This document shows, piece by piece, positions 15,001-20,293 of a DNA stretch of 23,871 bases. Within the stretch, counting starts at the first letter, position 1; the number at the start of each line of letters is the position of its first letter. Position numbers and translations under genes: made by a program. The notes beneath the pieces were generated by a model. The model was not told the origin of the DNA. It saw nothing but the letters and a program-made list of their open reading frames with translations, and did no database searches. The stretch is from a virus: the IMG/VR virus record IMGVR_UViG_3300042305_001769, positions 1 to 23,871 of that record; one strand, 5' to 3'.

Positions 15001-15452
15001 TTTGAGTTGTTTATTATTTGTTGTTTAGTATGTTGTATTAGCCAATCTTCCACATTAGATAACTTGTTGATTAACCCTAATTCATAATAATAACAAAAAT
15101 ATTCTTCTTGATTCGGTGTGAGGATAATTTCCCTTTTTCTAAGGTAAAGGTGAAAACTTTCGTGTACTAGTACTGCTGCTAAATTATTAATTGAATTTAA
15201 TTTAACATCTTTAACTGCCACGTATATTACACCTGTACTATCCGTTAACTCACAAGAAGAAAACTCGCTTACCCAAAAACTTATTGAACTACAAACACTA
15301 TCAAGTAACTGGTACTTAGGTAGATCTGTTTGCTTAATTAATTGTATTGCTGAATCTATTTTTAAATCCCATCCATCTCCTGCTTTATCTATTTTAATTT
15401 GACTAAAAAGTGATAAAGGGTAGATAATTAGAAACAAACAGACTAACCGCAT
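14997..15452 (-). CDS. Exported HExxH metallopeptidase-like protein
   Basis: 151 residues. Signal peptide 1-18 (C-L-F-L-I-I-Y-P-L-S-L-F-S-Q). The mature protein carries a zincin motif H-E-S-F-H at residues 97-101, in a helix context L-A-A-V-L-V-H-E-S-F-H-L-Y-L, with glutamates at 116, 117 and 124 as possible third ligands. Two cysteines (54 and 67) could pair in the periplasm. The zincin fold is supported only by the motif and helix; the family is not recognised, and a non-catalytic role is possible. First gene of the exported-protein operon, 5 bases after a candidate late promoter. Confidence 0.68.
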   Translation of the reverse strand: MRLVCLFLIIYPLSLFSQIKIDKAGDGWDLKIDSAIQLIKQTDLPKYQLLDSVCSSISFWVSEFSSCELTDSTGVIYVAVKDVKLNSINNLAAVLVHESFHLYLRKREIILTPNQEEYFCYYYELGLINKLSNVEDWLIQHTKQQIINNSK

Positions 15453-15457
15453 TACAT

Positions 15458-15468
15458 TTATAAATATT
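15458..15468 (-). promoter_or_regulatory. Candidate late promoter of the exported-protein operon
   Basis: Exact sense-strand AATATTTATAA, 5 bases before the ATG at 15452, which is the first gene after the tRNA cluster. No TTG box lies 20 nt upstream, consistent with a gp55-type promoter that uses only a -10-like element. It is the best-placed copy for driving 15452 to 7920. Confidence 0.5.
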
Positions 15469-15493
15469 GCAAAAAGAAAAAGAATGCTTTTAG

Positions 15494-15564
15494 TTACCCC
15501 CCAAGGATTCGAACCTCGATTCAGTGGACCAAAACCACTTGTCCTGCCTTTAGACGAGAGGGCA
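15494..15564 (-). tRNA. tRNA-Gln (UUG)
   Basis: Cloverleaf found by hand: acceptor TGCCCTC pairs with GGGGGTA (one G-T, one T-G), anticodon arm AGTGG-TTTTGGT-CCACT with anticodon TTG, T arm CGAGG-TTCGAAT-CCTTG, discriminator A. No 3' CCA in the DNA. Decodes CAA. Confidence 0.93.
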
Positions 15565-15571
15565 ATTTATG

Positions 15572-15643
15572 TAGCCCCTACGGGAATCGAACCCGTCTTT
15601 CTAGGATGAAAACCTAACGTCCTAACCGATAGACGAAAGGGCC
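15572..15643 (-). tRNA. tRNA-Glu (UUC)
   Basis: Acceptor GGCCCTT pairs with AGGGGCT, anticodon arm TTAGG-TTTTCAT-CCTAG with anticodon TTC, T arm ACGGG-TTCGATT-CCCGT, discriminator A, no encoded CCA. Decodes GAA. Seven bases separate it from tRNA-Gln. Confidence 0.93.
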
Positions 15644-15647
15644 ATTT

Positions 15648-15735
15648 TGGCGGAAAGTCAGGGATTCGAACCCCGGTTAGCTTTCACTAAAACAGTTTTC
15701 AAGACTGCCGCATTCAACCGCTCTGCCAACTTTCC
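15648..15735 (-). tRNA. tRNA-Ser (UGA)
   Basis: Class II tRNA: acceptor GGAAAGT pairs with ACTTTCC, anticodon arm GCAGT-CTTGAAA-ACTGT with anticodon TGA, long variable arm (TTAG...CTAA), T arm with GGTTCGAATCC, discriminator G. Unlike the other four, CCA directly follows the discriminator in the DNA. Decodes UCA. Confidence 0.93.
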
Positions 15736-15741
15736 GTTTTT

Positions 15742-15813
15742 GCTTCTCCGTTCACTCCGCTCTGTGAGACTACAGTGACTGGTTGTTTATACTAATAGAT
15801 CTACCAGAGAAGC
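15742..15813. ncRNA. Structured tRNA-sized element between tRNAs
   Basis: A 72-base segment with a perfect 7-bp closing stem (GCTTCTC / GAGAAGC) and two internal arms readable by eye: TGGT...ACCA and GTCACT...AGTGAAC with one bulge. Size and closing stem equal those of a tRNA, yet neither strand has a T-loop consensus or a good anticodon arm. It could be a degenerate tRNA, a small structured RNA or a processing element. An alternative pairing, AATAGAT with ATCTATT, involves the flank up to about 15830. Confidence 0.35.
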
Positions 15814-15838
15814 TTGCCTCAATCTATTAATATCCGGG

Positions 15839-15911
15839 AGCCACCTGTAGGACTTGAACCCACAACCTACTGAGTACAAATCAGTAGCTCTACCAATTGA
15901 GCTAAGGTGGC
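15839..15911 (-). tRNA. tRNA-Thr (UGU)
   Basis: Acceptor GCCACCT pairs with AGGTGGC, D arm with AGCTCAATTGGTAGAGC, anticodon arm ACTGA-TTTGTAC-TCAGT with anticodon TGT, T arm TGTGG-GTTCAAGT-CCTACA, discriminator T, no encoded CCA. Decodes ACA. Confidence 0.93.
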
Positions 15912-15913
15912 TT

Positions 15914-15970
15914 AAACTTTCTTGCTAAACTCCGAGCTTACGTTCTCGAAGAACCTGGGAAAGGTAGTTT
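15914..15970. other. Second structured tRNA spacer
   Basis: Spacer between tRNA-Thr and tRNA-Leu with an inner inverted repeat GTTCT-CGA-AGAAC (15942-15954) and weak outer pairing (AAACT with AGTTT, CTTTC with GAAAG). No gene or tRNA is recognised in it. Confidence 0.3.
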
Positions 15971-16000
15971 TTATTTTTAATGTCTTTAAGAACTTATTTG

Positions 16001-16086
16001 TACTATTGGCCGGAATCGAACCGGCATGATCGTTTAGGATCATTGGATTTTAAGTCCAACGCGTCTACCTGTTCCGCCACAATAGC
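16001..16086 (-). tRNA. tRNA-Leu (UAA)
   Basis: Class II tRNA, 86 bases: acceptor GCTATTG pairs with CAATAGT (G-T at the end), anticodon arm TTGGA-CTTAAAA-TCCAA with anticodon TAA, long variable arm TGATCCTAAACGATCAT, T arm GCCGG-TTCGATT-CCGGC, discriminator A, no encoded CCA. Decodes UUA. Confidence 0.93.
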
Positions 16087-16091
16087 CTATT

Positions 16092-16274
16092 TTATATAGA
16101 AACATCCCACTCATCTGCTCCTACTTGTAAACATTCAAGTAATGAAGCATTTGGAAATTGTTCCTTATGTTTAAAAGCAGAATAAACTACTTCTAATTGT
16201 AACTCAAAACTATCAGCTATTGATAAAATTCTATCACACTCATAGTTAATATTGGCTTCTTGTTCAGCTTTCAT
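16092..16274 (-). CDS. Small acidic protein, unknown
   Basis: 60 residues (MKAEQEANINYECDRI start), predicted helical, ending with E-C-L-Q-V-G-A-D-E-W-D-V-S-I. Not recognised. It ends 5 bases before tRNA-Leu, so it and the tRNA cluster are probably one transcript, driven by the promoter at 16278-16310. Confidence 0.65.
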   Translation of the reverse strand: MKAEQEANINYECDRILSIADSFELQLEVVYSAFKHKEQFPNASLLECLQVGADEWDVSI

Positions 16275-16277
16275 GAT

Positions 16278-16310
16278 ATAAATATATAAAAAGATATTTG
16301 AAATTCCAAA
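16278..16310 (-). promoter_or_regulatory. Promoter for small gene and tRNA cluster
   Basis: Sense TTTGG, then TATATT exactly 20 nt after TTG, continuing TATATC. It keeps the spacing of the early promoters but lacks their TTCG and CAC flanks. It also contains ATATTTATA, close to the late motif, so it may serve in more than one phase. Confidence 0.5.
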
Positions 16311-16958
16311 TTATTCAAAAATTACTTTCATTTCTTTTTCTCTCAATTCACTTTTACCTGCATCACTATTAAATAAAACATTTATAAAAATAGAGGCAGT
16401 ATCACCAATCATTGATTTATCTAAGAAAAAGTTTTGTGTTGGAATATAATTATACTTAGAATAACTACCTAATAATGTAGGAGAATAAGCACAAGTTAAA
16501 CACATGTATTTAGTTATCTGGTAGCCTGCTAAATTATAAAAACTAGTCATTTTACTTAATTGAGTAATAGAATATGATGTATCACCAATTGGTACAGGTG
16601 TATTTAATCCTTTATCTGAATACCAACCTAAGTAACTGTACATTGGTGTTTTAAATTTTAAAGTATCAAACACAATCCAATAATCAGAATCATATCTTGT
16701 TTCAATTAAAGGAACATTATTTATAACATAATGAGGATTTAATTCAGCTACCTCGCCTCTAATTGTAAAATAATGTAATCCAATGTATTTAACGCGCCAA
16801 TAACCATCAGCATGTAATTTAGCGCCCGGACTTGAGAATGTGTCAATATAAAACGTAGACTTACATTCTCCGTCTAAACACGGATATGGGTAAACGTTTT
16901 CTTTTTGACAGCTTATTATTACGAGAACGCTTAGTATTAGAGGAATTAGTTTTTTCAT
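16311..16958 (-). CDS. Surface lipoprotein, unknown
   Basis: 215 residues. Lipoprotein signal MKKLIPLILSVLVIISC (Cys17) followed by Q-K-E-N. In Bacteroidota, residues just after the cysteine with Gln/Lys plus acidic residues act as a lipoprotein export signal to the cell surface, so surface exposure is likely. The mature part is beta-rich with many aromatics (Y-W-R-V-K-Y-I-G-L-H-Y-F-T-I-R-G-E-V) and two cysteine pairs (C-L-D-G-E-C and C-L-T-C). No family recognised. Its first about 98 bases overlap another small lipoprotein frame. Confidence 0.72.
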   Translation of the reverse strand: MKKLIPLILSVLVIISCQKENVYPYPCLDGECKSTFYIDTFSSPGAKLHADGYWRVKYIGLHYFTIRGEVAELNPHYVINNVPLIETRYDSDYWIVFDTLKFKTPMYSYLGWYSDKGLNTPVPIGDTSYSITQLSKMTSFYNLAGYQITKYMCLTCAYSPTLLGSYSKYNYIPTQNFFLDKSMIGDTASIFINVLFNSDAGKSELREKEMKVIFE

Positions 16959-17088
16959 TTTTTGTTGTGTTTAATTTTGAATCTATTTTAGAAAAGATAA
17001 GATCTTCCTTCTCACAACCTGCAAGAAGGAAGCTTATCAAAATTATCTTAGTTGGCGTATTGTAAAGCCAAGTCATATAATTTTTCAT
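16861..17088 (-). CDS. Possible small lipoprotein overlapping the next gene
   Basis: Open frame of 75 residues (start 17088, or 17076 at the second Met). It has a convincing lipobox, I-L-I-S-F-L-L-A-G-C followed by E-K-E-D, the same surface-export-like pattern as the next gene. After residue about 40 it becomes Lys/Arg/Ser-rich where it overlaps, in another frame, the start of the lipoprotein gene at 16958. It also overlaps the end of the DUF932 gene by 41 bases. It could be real, a remnant of a longer gene, or chance around the hairpin at 17004-17032. Confidence 0.4.
   Translation of the reverse strand: MKNYMTWLYNTPTKIILISFLLAGCEKEDLIFSKIDSKLNTTKNEKTNSSNTKRSRNNKLSKRKRLPISVFRRRM
17004..17032 (-). 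repeat. Hairpin after the DUF932 gene
   Basis: Perfect 8-bp inverted repeat CTTCCTTC / GAAGGAAG with a 13-base loop, 16 bases past the DUF932 stop. The sequence after it in the minus sense is only moderately T-rich (ATCTTATCTTTT), so it may be a weak terminator or processing site. It also encodes the lipobox region of the small lipoprotein frame. Confidence 0.45.
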
Positions 17089-17851
17089 TCAATACTAAAT
17101 CTTGTTTAAAGTTCTTAATCTTACGAGCTTTACGGTTTTTAGTACCATAAGTATAATTAAACATTCCGTTAACTAATTTTTCTTGAATCACATTATAAAC
17201 TGACCACAAATCTGATCCTTGGTCTTGTGGGCGAGTTGGTGTTAATAATTTATCTAAATCAACATCAATGATTTCTAATTCTTCTTTTGTGAAACGAGTT
17301 TCAAGAGCTTTTTTAGCAAAATCAAGAGCTTGTTCTTGACCTAACTGAACTGCTTTGAATTTATTTAATGATTCAACAGTCAAAGGTAATTTTTCAACCA
17401 TTGCTTTAATTGTGTTTTGTAATTCTTCAAATGAATAACCATAGTGTCTAAGTTTCATGTTTTCGAATTCTTGAGAAGAAACAACTAAACCATTTTCACA
17501 AACCAATCTAAACAAACCAGCAGTGAAAGTAAAGGCATTTTTACCATCATGACTATTAGTTAATAGAATTTGAGGAAAAACATCATCACCATCACCAGAG
17601 GTAATTTGAATTTCGTTGTTACGGAACACAACTAAGTGTTTTTGAAAACCAACAGTGTCTTTTTTACGAGCTTTAACTTCTTTAGCATCAACAACGTTCC
17701 AACCTAATACTGACATATCGTCGATGATTTTTTCTGTTGAAATGTGAGCGTACTTTTCACTAGTGGTTGGAGCGCCTTCGGCAGTAAAGATTGAAGGTGC
17801 TTGATTACGAATTTGTTCTTTTGAAATGAAATTTTGATTAATGTCTAACAT
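17048..17851 (-). CDS. DUF932 family protein
   Basis: 267 residues. The family is recognised from the central pattern: G-F-Q-K-H-L-V-V-F-R, then F-P-Q-I-L-L-T-N-S-H-D-G-K-N-A-F, then G-L-F-R-L-V-C-E-N-G-L-V-V (about residues 70-125) and a C-terminal part with S-D-L-W-S-V-Y-N-V-I-Q-E-K-L. DUF932 proteins are common in phages and plasmids, including Bacteroidota mobile elements; their biochemical role is not established. It has a strong own promoter with a long AT-rich leader (A-T-A-A-T-A-like run before the ATG). Confidence 0.85.
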   Translation of the reverse strand: MLDINQNFISKEQIRNQAPSIFTAEGAPTTSEKYAHISTEKIIDDMSVLGWNVVDAKEVKARKKDTVGFQKHLVVFRNNEIQITSGDGDDVFPQILLTNSHDGKNAFTFTAGLFRLVCENGLVVSSQEFENMKLRHYGYSFEELQNTIKAMVEKLPLTVESLNKFKAVQLGQEQALDFAKKALETRFTKEELEIIDVDLDKLLTPTRPQDQGSDLWSVYNVIQEKLVNGMFNYTYGTKNRKARKIKNFKQDLVLNEKLYDLALQYAN

Positions 17852-17885
17852 AACTTTTATTTATTTAATTTTTTTATTATGCCGG

Positions 17886-17917
17886 GAATGTACGAAAGGA
17901 ATCCTGCACAGCCAAAT
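17886..17917 (-). promoter_or_regulatory. Promoter of the DUF932 gene
   Basis: Sense TTTGGCTGTGC, then TACATT exactly 20 nt after TTG, with TTTCG before it. The decamer CTGTGCAGGA occurs within the spacer and again just upstream (about 17919-17928), a direct repeat that could be an operator. Confidence 0.72.
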
Positions 17918-17954
17918 TTCCTGCACAGGAAATGTTATTTAGAATTATTATAGA

Positions 17955-17979
17955 TAAAAAAAGCGCCTTTCGGCGCTCT
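17955..17979 (-). terminator. Strong intrinsic terminator after the HTH gene
   Basis: Sense GAGCGCC-GAAA-GGCGCTTTTTTT: a GC-rich stem, GAAA tetraloop and seven T's, 29 bases past the HTH gene stop at 18008. It separates the regulator's transcript from DUF932. Confidence 0.9.
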
Positions 17980-18007
17980 TAACTAATAATAAAAACTAAA
18001 TCAATGT

Positions 18008-18238
18008 TTAGAATTCAAAAGTGAATTCAACTGCTTTGTCAGTGTTTTTCATTCTACGTCTAGAAATGTTGTACATTTCATTAGCAAGGTCTTGTGGAAC
18101 ATTACGTCTACCATTAACTACATTGCTAACATGTGATACAGAATAACCAGTAGCTTCAGCTAAACGGGTTACATCGCCTTTACGTTGTCTTGCAGAAAAA
18201 AAGGCTTGTTTTGCGGTACGATTTAATTTACGTCTCAT
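18008..18238 (-). CDS. Small HTH DNA-binding regulator
   Basis: 76 residues. A helix-turn-helix of XRE/LacI type spans about residues 20-45: G-D-V-T-R-L-A-E-A-T-G-Y-S-V-S-H-V-S-N-V-V-N-G-R-R. The N-terminal K-L-N-R-T-A-K-Q-A-F-F-S-A-R-Q-R-K is basic. It is a likely repressor for some of the promoters in this window. Its own promoter (18271-18302) shares the motif TTGGCTATGC with the promoters of the DUF932 gene and of the 19336 gene, which makes these plausible targets. Confidence 0.78.
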   Translation of the reverse strand: MRRKLNRTAKQAFFSARQRKGDVTRLAEATGYSVSHVSNVVNGRRNVPQDLANEMYNISRRRMKNTDKAVEFTFEF

Positions 18239-18270
18239 AACTTTTTATTTATTTTTTAATTTTTATATTG

Positions 18271-18302
18271 TCAATGTATGAAGGGAATTTTGCATAGCCA
18301 AG
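18271..18302 (-). promoter_or_regulatory. Promoter of the HTH gene
   Basis: Sense CTTGGCTATGC, then TACATT exactly 20 nt after TTG, followed by GACAA; the base block TTCA replaces the usual TTCG. The leader is AT-rich with repeated AAATAAATAA before the ATG. Confidence 0.7.
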
Positions 18303-18366
18303 CTAAGTTTAAATTTTTTGCGAGCAAGTTGTGCTTGTACTACCATTATCTATAAATCCGTATATA

Positions 18367-18861
18367 CTATCCCAAATATCCATAATCTTTACCGATTTCC
18401 TCAATTATTTGAATAGCTTTAGGAACACTTATTTTAAAAAACTCACGGTCACCTCTAGTACGTAAAGAATCTAACTTTAGGTGAACGGCTTGTTCCAAAT
18501 CCCAAGGCCTTAAACAATGGAAATCCCAATTAACGGCCCAATCATCAACCACACCCGAACCATTAACACCTTTTAAACGGCGTTCGGAAGTAGAAGTAGT
18601 CATACCAATTTTAACCAAATCGGGATAAGCATCATTGGTTAAAATATACACATAACCTCCTTCCTTATTGTTAGGTGAATTAAAATCTGTTGGAGAACCA
18701 ATATAACGAAAATACATAACATAATCCCAGCCGTCACTGGAGGCAACACGAGTGAAATGAGTAATACGGTTCATATTGCTTTCTCCAAGACCGTTTGTTT
18801 TGGGAACAACCTGGGTATATTGTGTGTTATTTAAAACTTGATCGGGTGGTAGATAAATCAT
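18367..18861 (-). CDS. T5orf172 (GIY-YIG superfamily) protein
   Basis: 164 residues. The domain covers about residues 69-155: G-G-Y-V-Y-I-L-T-N, then Y-P-D-L-V-K-I-G-M-T-T-S with Arg94/95, then W-D-F-H-C-L-R-P-W-D-L-E-Q-A-V-H-L-K-L, and G-D-R-E-F-F-K-I. These are the family's Y-x-Y-I, K-I-G-x-T, R and E-x-F motifs of GIY-YIG-like nucleases. The first 65 residues are unrelated and N-rich. The role may be nicking, recombination or self-spread; none is shown. It starts 3 bases after the stop of the preceding gene. Confidence 0.85.
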   Translation of the reverse strand: MIYLPPDQVLNNTQYTQVVPKTNGLGESNMNRITHFTRVASSDGWDYVMYFRYIGSPTDFNSPNNKEGGYVYILTNDAYPDLVKIGMTTSTSERRLKGVNGSGVVDDWAVNWDFHCLRPWDLEQAVHLKLDSLRTRGDREFFKISVPKAIQIIEEIGKDYGYLG

Positions 18862-18864
18862 GGT

Positions 18865-19158
18865 TTATGAATTGGGGTCTTCTTGATCGTCGGACGAGCG
18901 TTGGGGGCCTTTCTTTTTATAGGAGATAATCTCTTGTTCCAATAACGCCTTGTAAATGATGTCGGCTAATTCTTGTTCTTCGGGTGTTGGTTCAAAAACG
19001 TGCCCTAAATTAATTAACTGTTGTTGTACCTCGTTTAAATCGTTTTCAACGGATGAACCCCAAAACCTACGATCAAAAATATACATTGGTCCATATAATT
19101 CAACAGCAATGTCTGTGATTATATCTCTTTTTTCTAATAGTTCTTCTAATACTGTCAT
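18865..19158 (-). CDS. Small protein, unknown
   Basis: 97 residues, acidic and helical with L-E-E-L-L-E-K-R-D and T-P-E-E-Q-E-L-A-D-I-I-Y-K-A-L-L-E-Q-E, and a polar tail (S-S-D-D-Q-E-D-P-N-S). Not recognised. It lies directly upstream of the T5orf172 gene with a 3-base gap, and 24 bases after the frameshifted gene, so all three belong to the transcript from the promoter at 19344-19376. Confidence 0.68.
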   Translation of the reverse strand: MTVLEELLEKRDIITDIAVELYGPMYIFDRRFWGSSVENDLNEVQQQLINLGHVFEPTPEEQELADIIYKALLEQEIISYKKKGPQRSSDDQEDPNS

Positions 19159-19182
19159 GTTATTAAATAATTACTGATGTTA

Positions 19183-19336
19183 TTATTGCTTATCGATTAC
19201 TGTTAATGATGATGTTTTTACTATAAAACGAGATTTATCGTTTTGGATAGCACACGTGCTTTCGTCTTCTCGGTACCAAACTAATGTCCAAATTCCTGGA
19301 TGTGTTAGGCATATTACTTTATCTCCTTCTTTCATG
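19183..19336 (-). pseudogene. Small gene broken by a one-base insertion
   Basis: The ATG at 19336 gives M-K-E-G-D-K and then leaves frame, stopping at an early TAA. One base over, the frame runs open to a stop at 19183, encoding V-I-C-L-T-H-P-G-I-W-T-L-V-W-Y-R-E-D-E-S and ending in S-L-T-V-I-D-K-Q. Dropping one A from the AAAA run at 19318-19321 (sense) restores a 50-residue protein with a typical small-phage M-K-x-G-D-K-V start. It has a good promoter (19344-19376). A sequencing error, a true inactivation or a +1 programmed shift are all possible; the sequence itself cannot decide. Confidence 0.6.
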
Positions 19337-19343
19337 ATGTCGT

Positions 19344-19376
19344 GAATATACGTATATCCCTCCGCATAGCCAAATC
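19344..19376 (-). promoter_or_regulatory. Promoter of the 19336 gene group
   Basis: Sense TTTGGCTATGC, then TATATT exactly 20 nt after TTG, followed by CACGACATC. It lies 8 bases before the ATG at 19336. It shares TTGGCTATGC with the HTH promoter. Confidence 0.72.
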
Positions 19377-19746
19377 TTTTTTAAGAAGAAGAGGATCGGA
19401 TCCTGTGGTTTTTAAAAAATTTGGCCTATATGGAACTTGCGGTGCATTGTGGGGGTATATATAGGATATTTGTATATACGCGTCGAGGATGTATAGTTAT
19501 ATTCGATATCTAAATTAATCACATTCTTCTCTATATGGTATACACCCCCGTATGGACCCCAACGCGCGTGGGTACCACCAACTATATTATACTATACCGC
19601 GTGCGTACGTACGGCAAACTTATTTGATACGTCCACATTCAAGGGTCGAAAGTTGGAGGCACTCCATTCGGAATGCCCCAACCCATAATAATAATAAACG
19701 GCTACAAAGATCGTTCTATACTATTAACAACTATATAAATCTGGTT
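19377..19746. other. Non-coding structured stretch
   Basis: About 370 bases without a convincing gene on either strand. It holds a strong hairpin at 19652-19682 and a run of short palindromes: AGGATC-C-GATCCT (19391-19403), AT-rich GTATATAC-like repeats (19455-19480), GGTACC, GTATAC and CGTACGTACG (about 19529-19617). Its base composition is visibly richer in G and C and in CG dinucleotides than the flanks. No promoter of the array class is seen in it; a + strand frame at 19552-19806 has no support. Confidence 0.5.
19652..19682. repeat. Long hairpin in the non-coding stretch
   Basis: Sense strand GTTGG-GGCATTCC-GAAT-GGAGTGCC-T-CCAAC: 13 paired bases (one G-T) with a single bulge and a 4-base loop. 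No T tract follows on either strand, so it is not a typical terminator; a regulatory or origin-associated RNA structure is possible. Confidence 0.6.
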
Positions 19747-19842
19747 TTATTTGTCTTGCTGCTTCATTTCTCTATATGCTATGGCTACTATTGCACCCAA
19801 CATTAAAATTATTACAGCAAACTCTATTATTAAATCAAACAT
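19747..19842 (-). CDS. 31-residue membrane micro-protein
   Basis: MFDLIIEFAVIILMLGAIVA then I-A-Y-R-E-M-K-Q-Q-D-K. A single membrane span (residues 4-22) with a positively charged end. It starts 3 bases after the stop of the previous micro-gene, so the pair is co-translated. No family recognised; support comes from the shared promoter and the coupling. Confidence 0.6.
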   Translation of the reverse strand: MFDLIIEFAVIILMLGAIVAIAYREMKQQDK

Positions 19843-19845
19843 TGT

Positions 19846-19959
19846 TTATCCGAGTAATGTTTTTAAATCAACTAAAACTATTATTGCACTCAAAACTGTT
19901 AAAGTAAAAGCACCGGCTAAAAGTAATTTGATTTTGTCTGTTTTGTTTAAATTTTTCAT
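19846..19959 (-). CDS. 37-residue membrane micro-protein
   Basis: MKNLNKTDKIKLLLAGAFTL then T-V-L-S-A-I-I-V-L-V-D-L-K-T-L-L-G. A basic N-terminus leads into a span at about 12-30. It is the first gene after the promoter at 19981-20013, whose leader ends AAAACGAAAATG. Confidence 0.6.
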   Translation of the reverse strand: MKNLNKTDKIKLLLAGAFTLTVLSAIIVLVDLKTLLG

Positions 19960-19980
19960 TTTCGTTTTTATTATTATGAT

Positions 19981-20013
19981 GTGAATGTACGGAGAGGCTT
20001 TCGCCTCTCCAAA
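19981..20013 (-). promoter_or_regulatory. Early promoter with hairpin spacer
   Basis: Sense TTTG, then the perfect inverted repeat GGAGAGGC-GAAA-GCCTCTCC filling the spacer, then GTACATTCAC. TTG to TACATT is 20 nt. Drives the two micro-protein genes below. Confidence 0.72.
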
Positions 20014-20017
20014 CAAA

Positions 20018-20293
20018 TTATTTACTTAAACTTTCAACTAAATCATTTAAATATTTTTCCATAACTTCAAAATCACGTTTTGTTTTATCTGAAGCAAATT
20101 GATCTAAAATAATTAAATCATGTCTGCCTTTGTGATAATCAATTGCATCGTAAACATCTTTACTGTTTACTAAATCAACTATAGTAACAGTGCCGTCGCC
20201 TTCTGTTTCATCAATAATATAATCACTGTGATTTGATTGAATGTAGTTTAAAAACTCTCTGTTAATTGCTCTTCTGATTTCTGTTTTGTTCAT
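20018..20293 (-). CDS. Small protein, unknown
   Basis: 91 residues, mixed alpha/beta: I-R-R-A-I-N-R-E-F-L-N-Y-I-Q, then D-G-T-V-T-I-V-D-L-V-N, H-D-L-I-I-L-D-Q-F and a helical C-terminus. Not recognised. It ends just before the hairpin-containing promoter and has its own promoter at 20315-20347. Confidence 0.68.
   Translation of the reverse strand: MNKTEIRRAINREFLNYIQSNHSDYIIDETEGDGTVTIVDLVNSKDVYDAIDYHKGRHDLIILDQFASDKTKRDFEVMEKYLNDLVESLSK

Noticed and set aside
15742-15813. Sixth tRNA in the cluster
   Set aside because: Closing stem and length fit, but no T-loop consensus and no proper anticodon arm on either strand; listed as a structured element only.
18303-18366. Terminator after the T5orf172 gene
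   Set aside because: Only a weak CAAG...CTTG pairing followed by an A-rich, not T-rich, sequence in the minus sense; not strong enough to list.
19552-19984. + strand frames over 19552-19984
   Set aside because: No promoter or neighbouring + strand genes; they overlap the non-coding stretch and two minus-strand micro-genes with promoter support.
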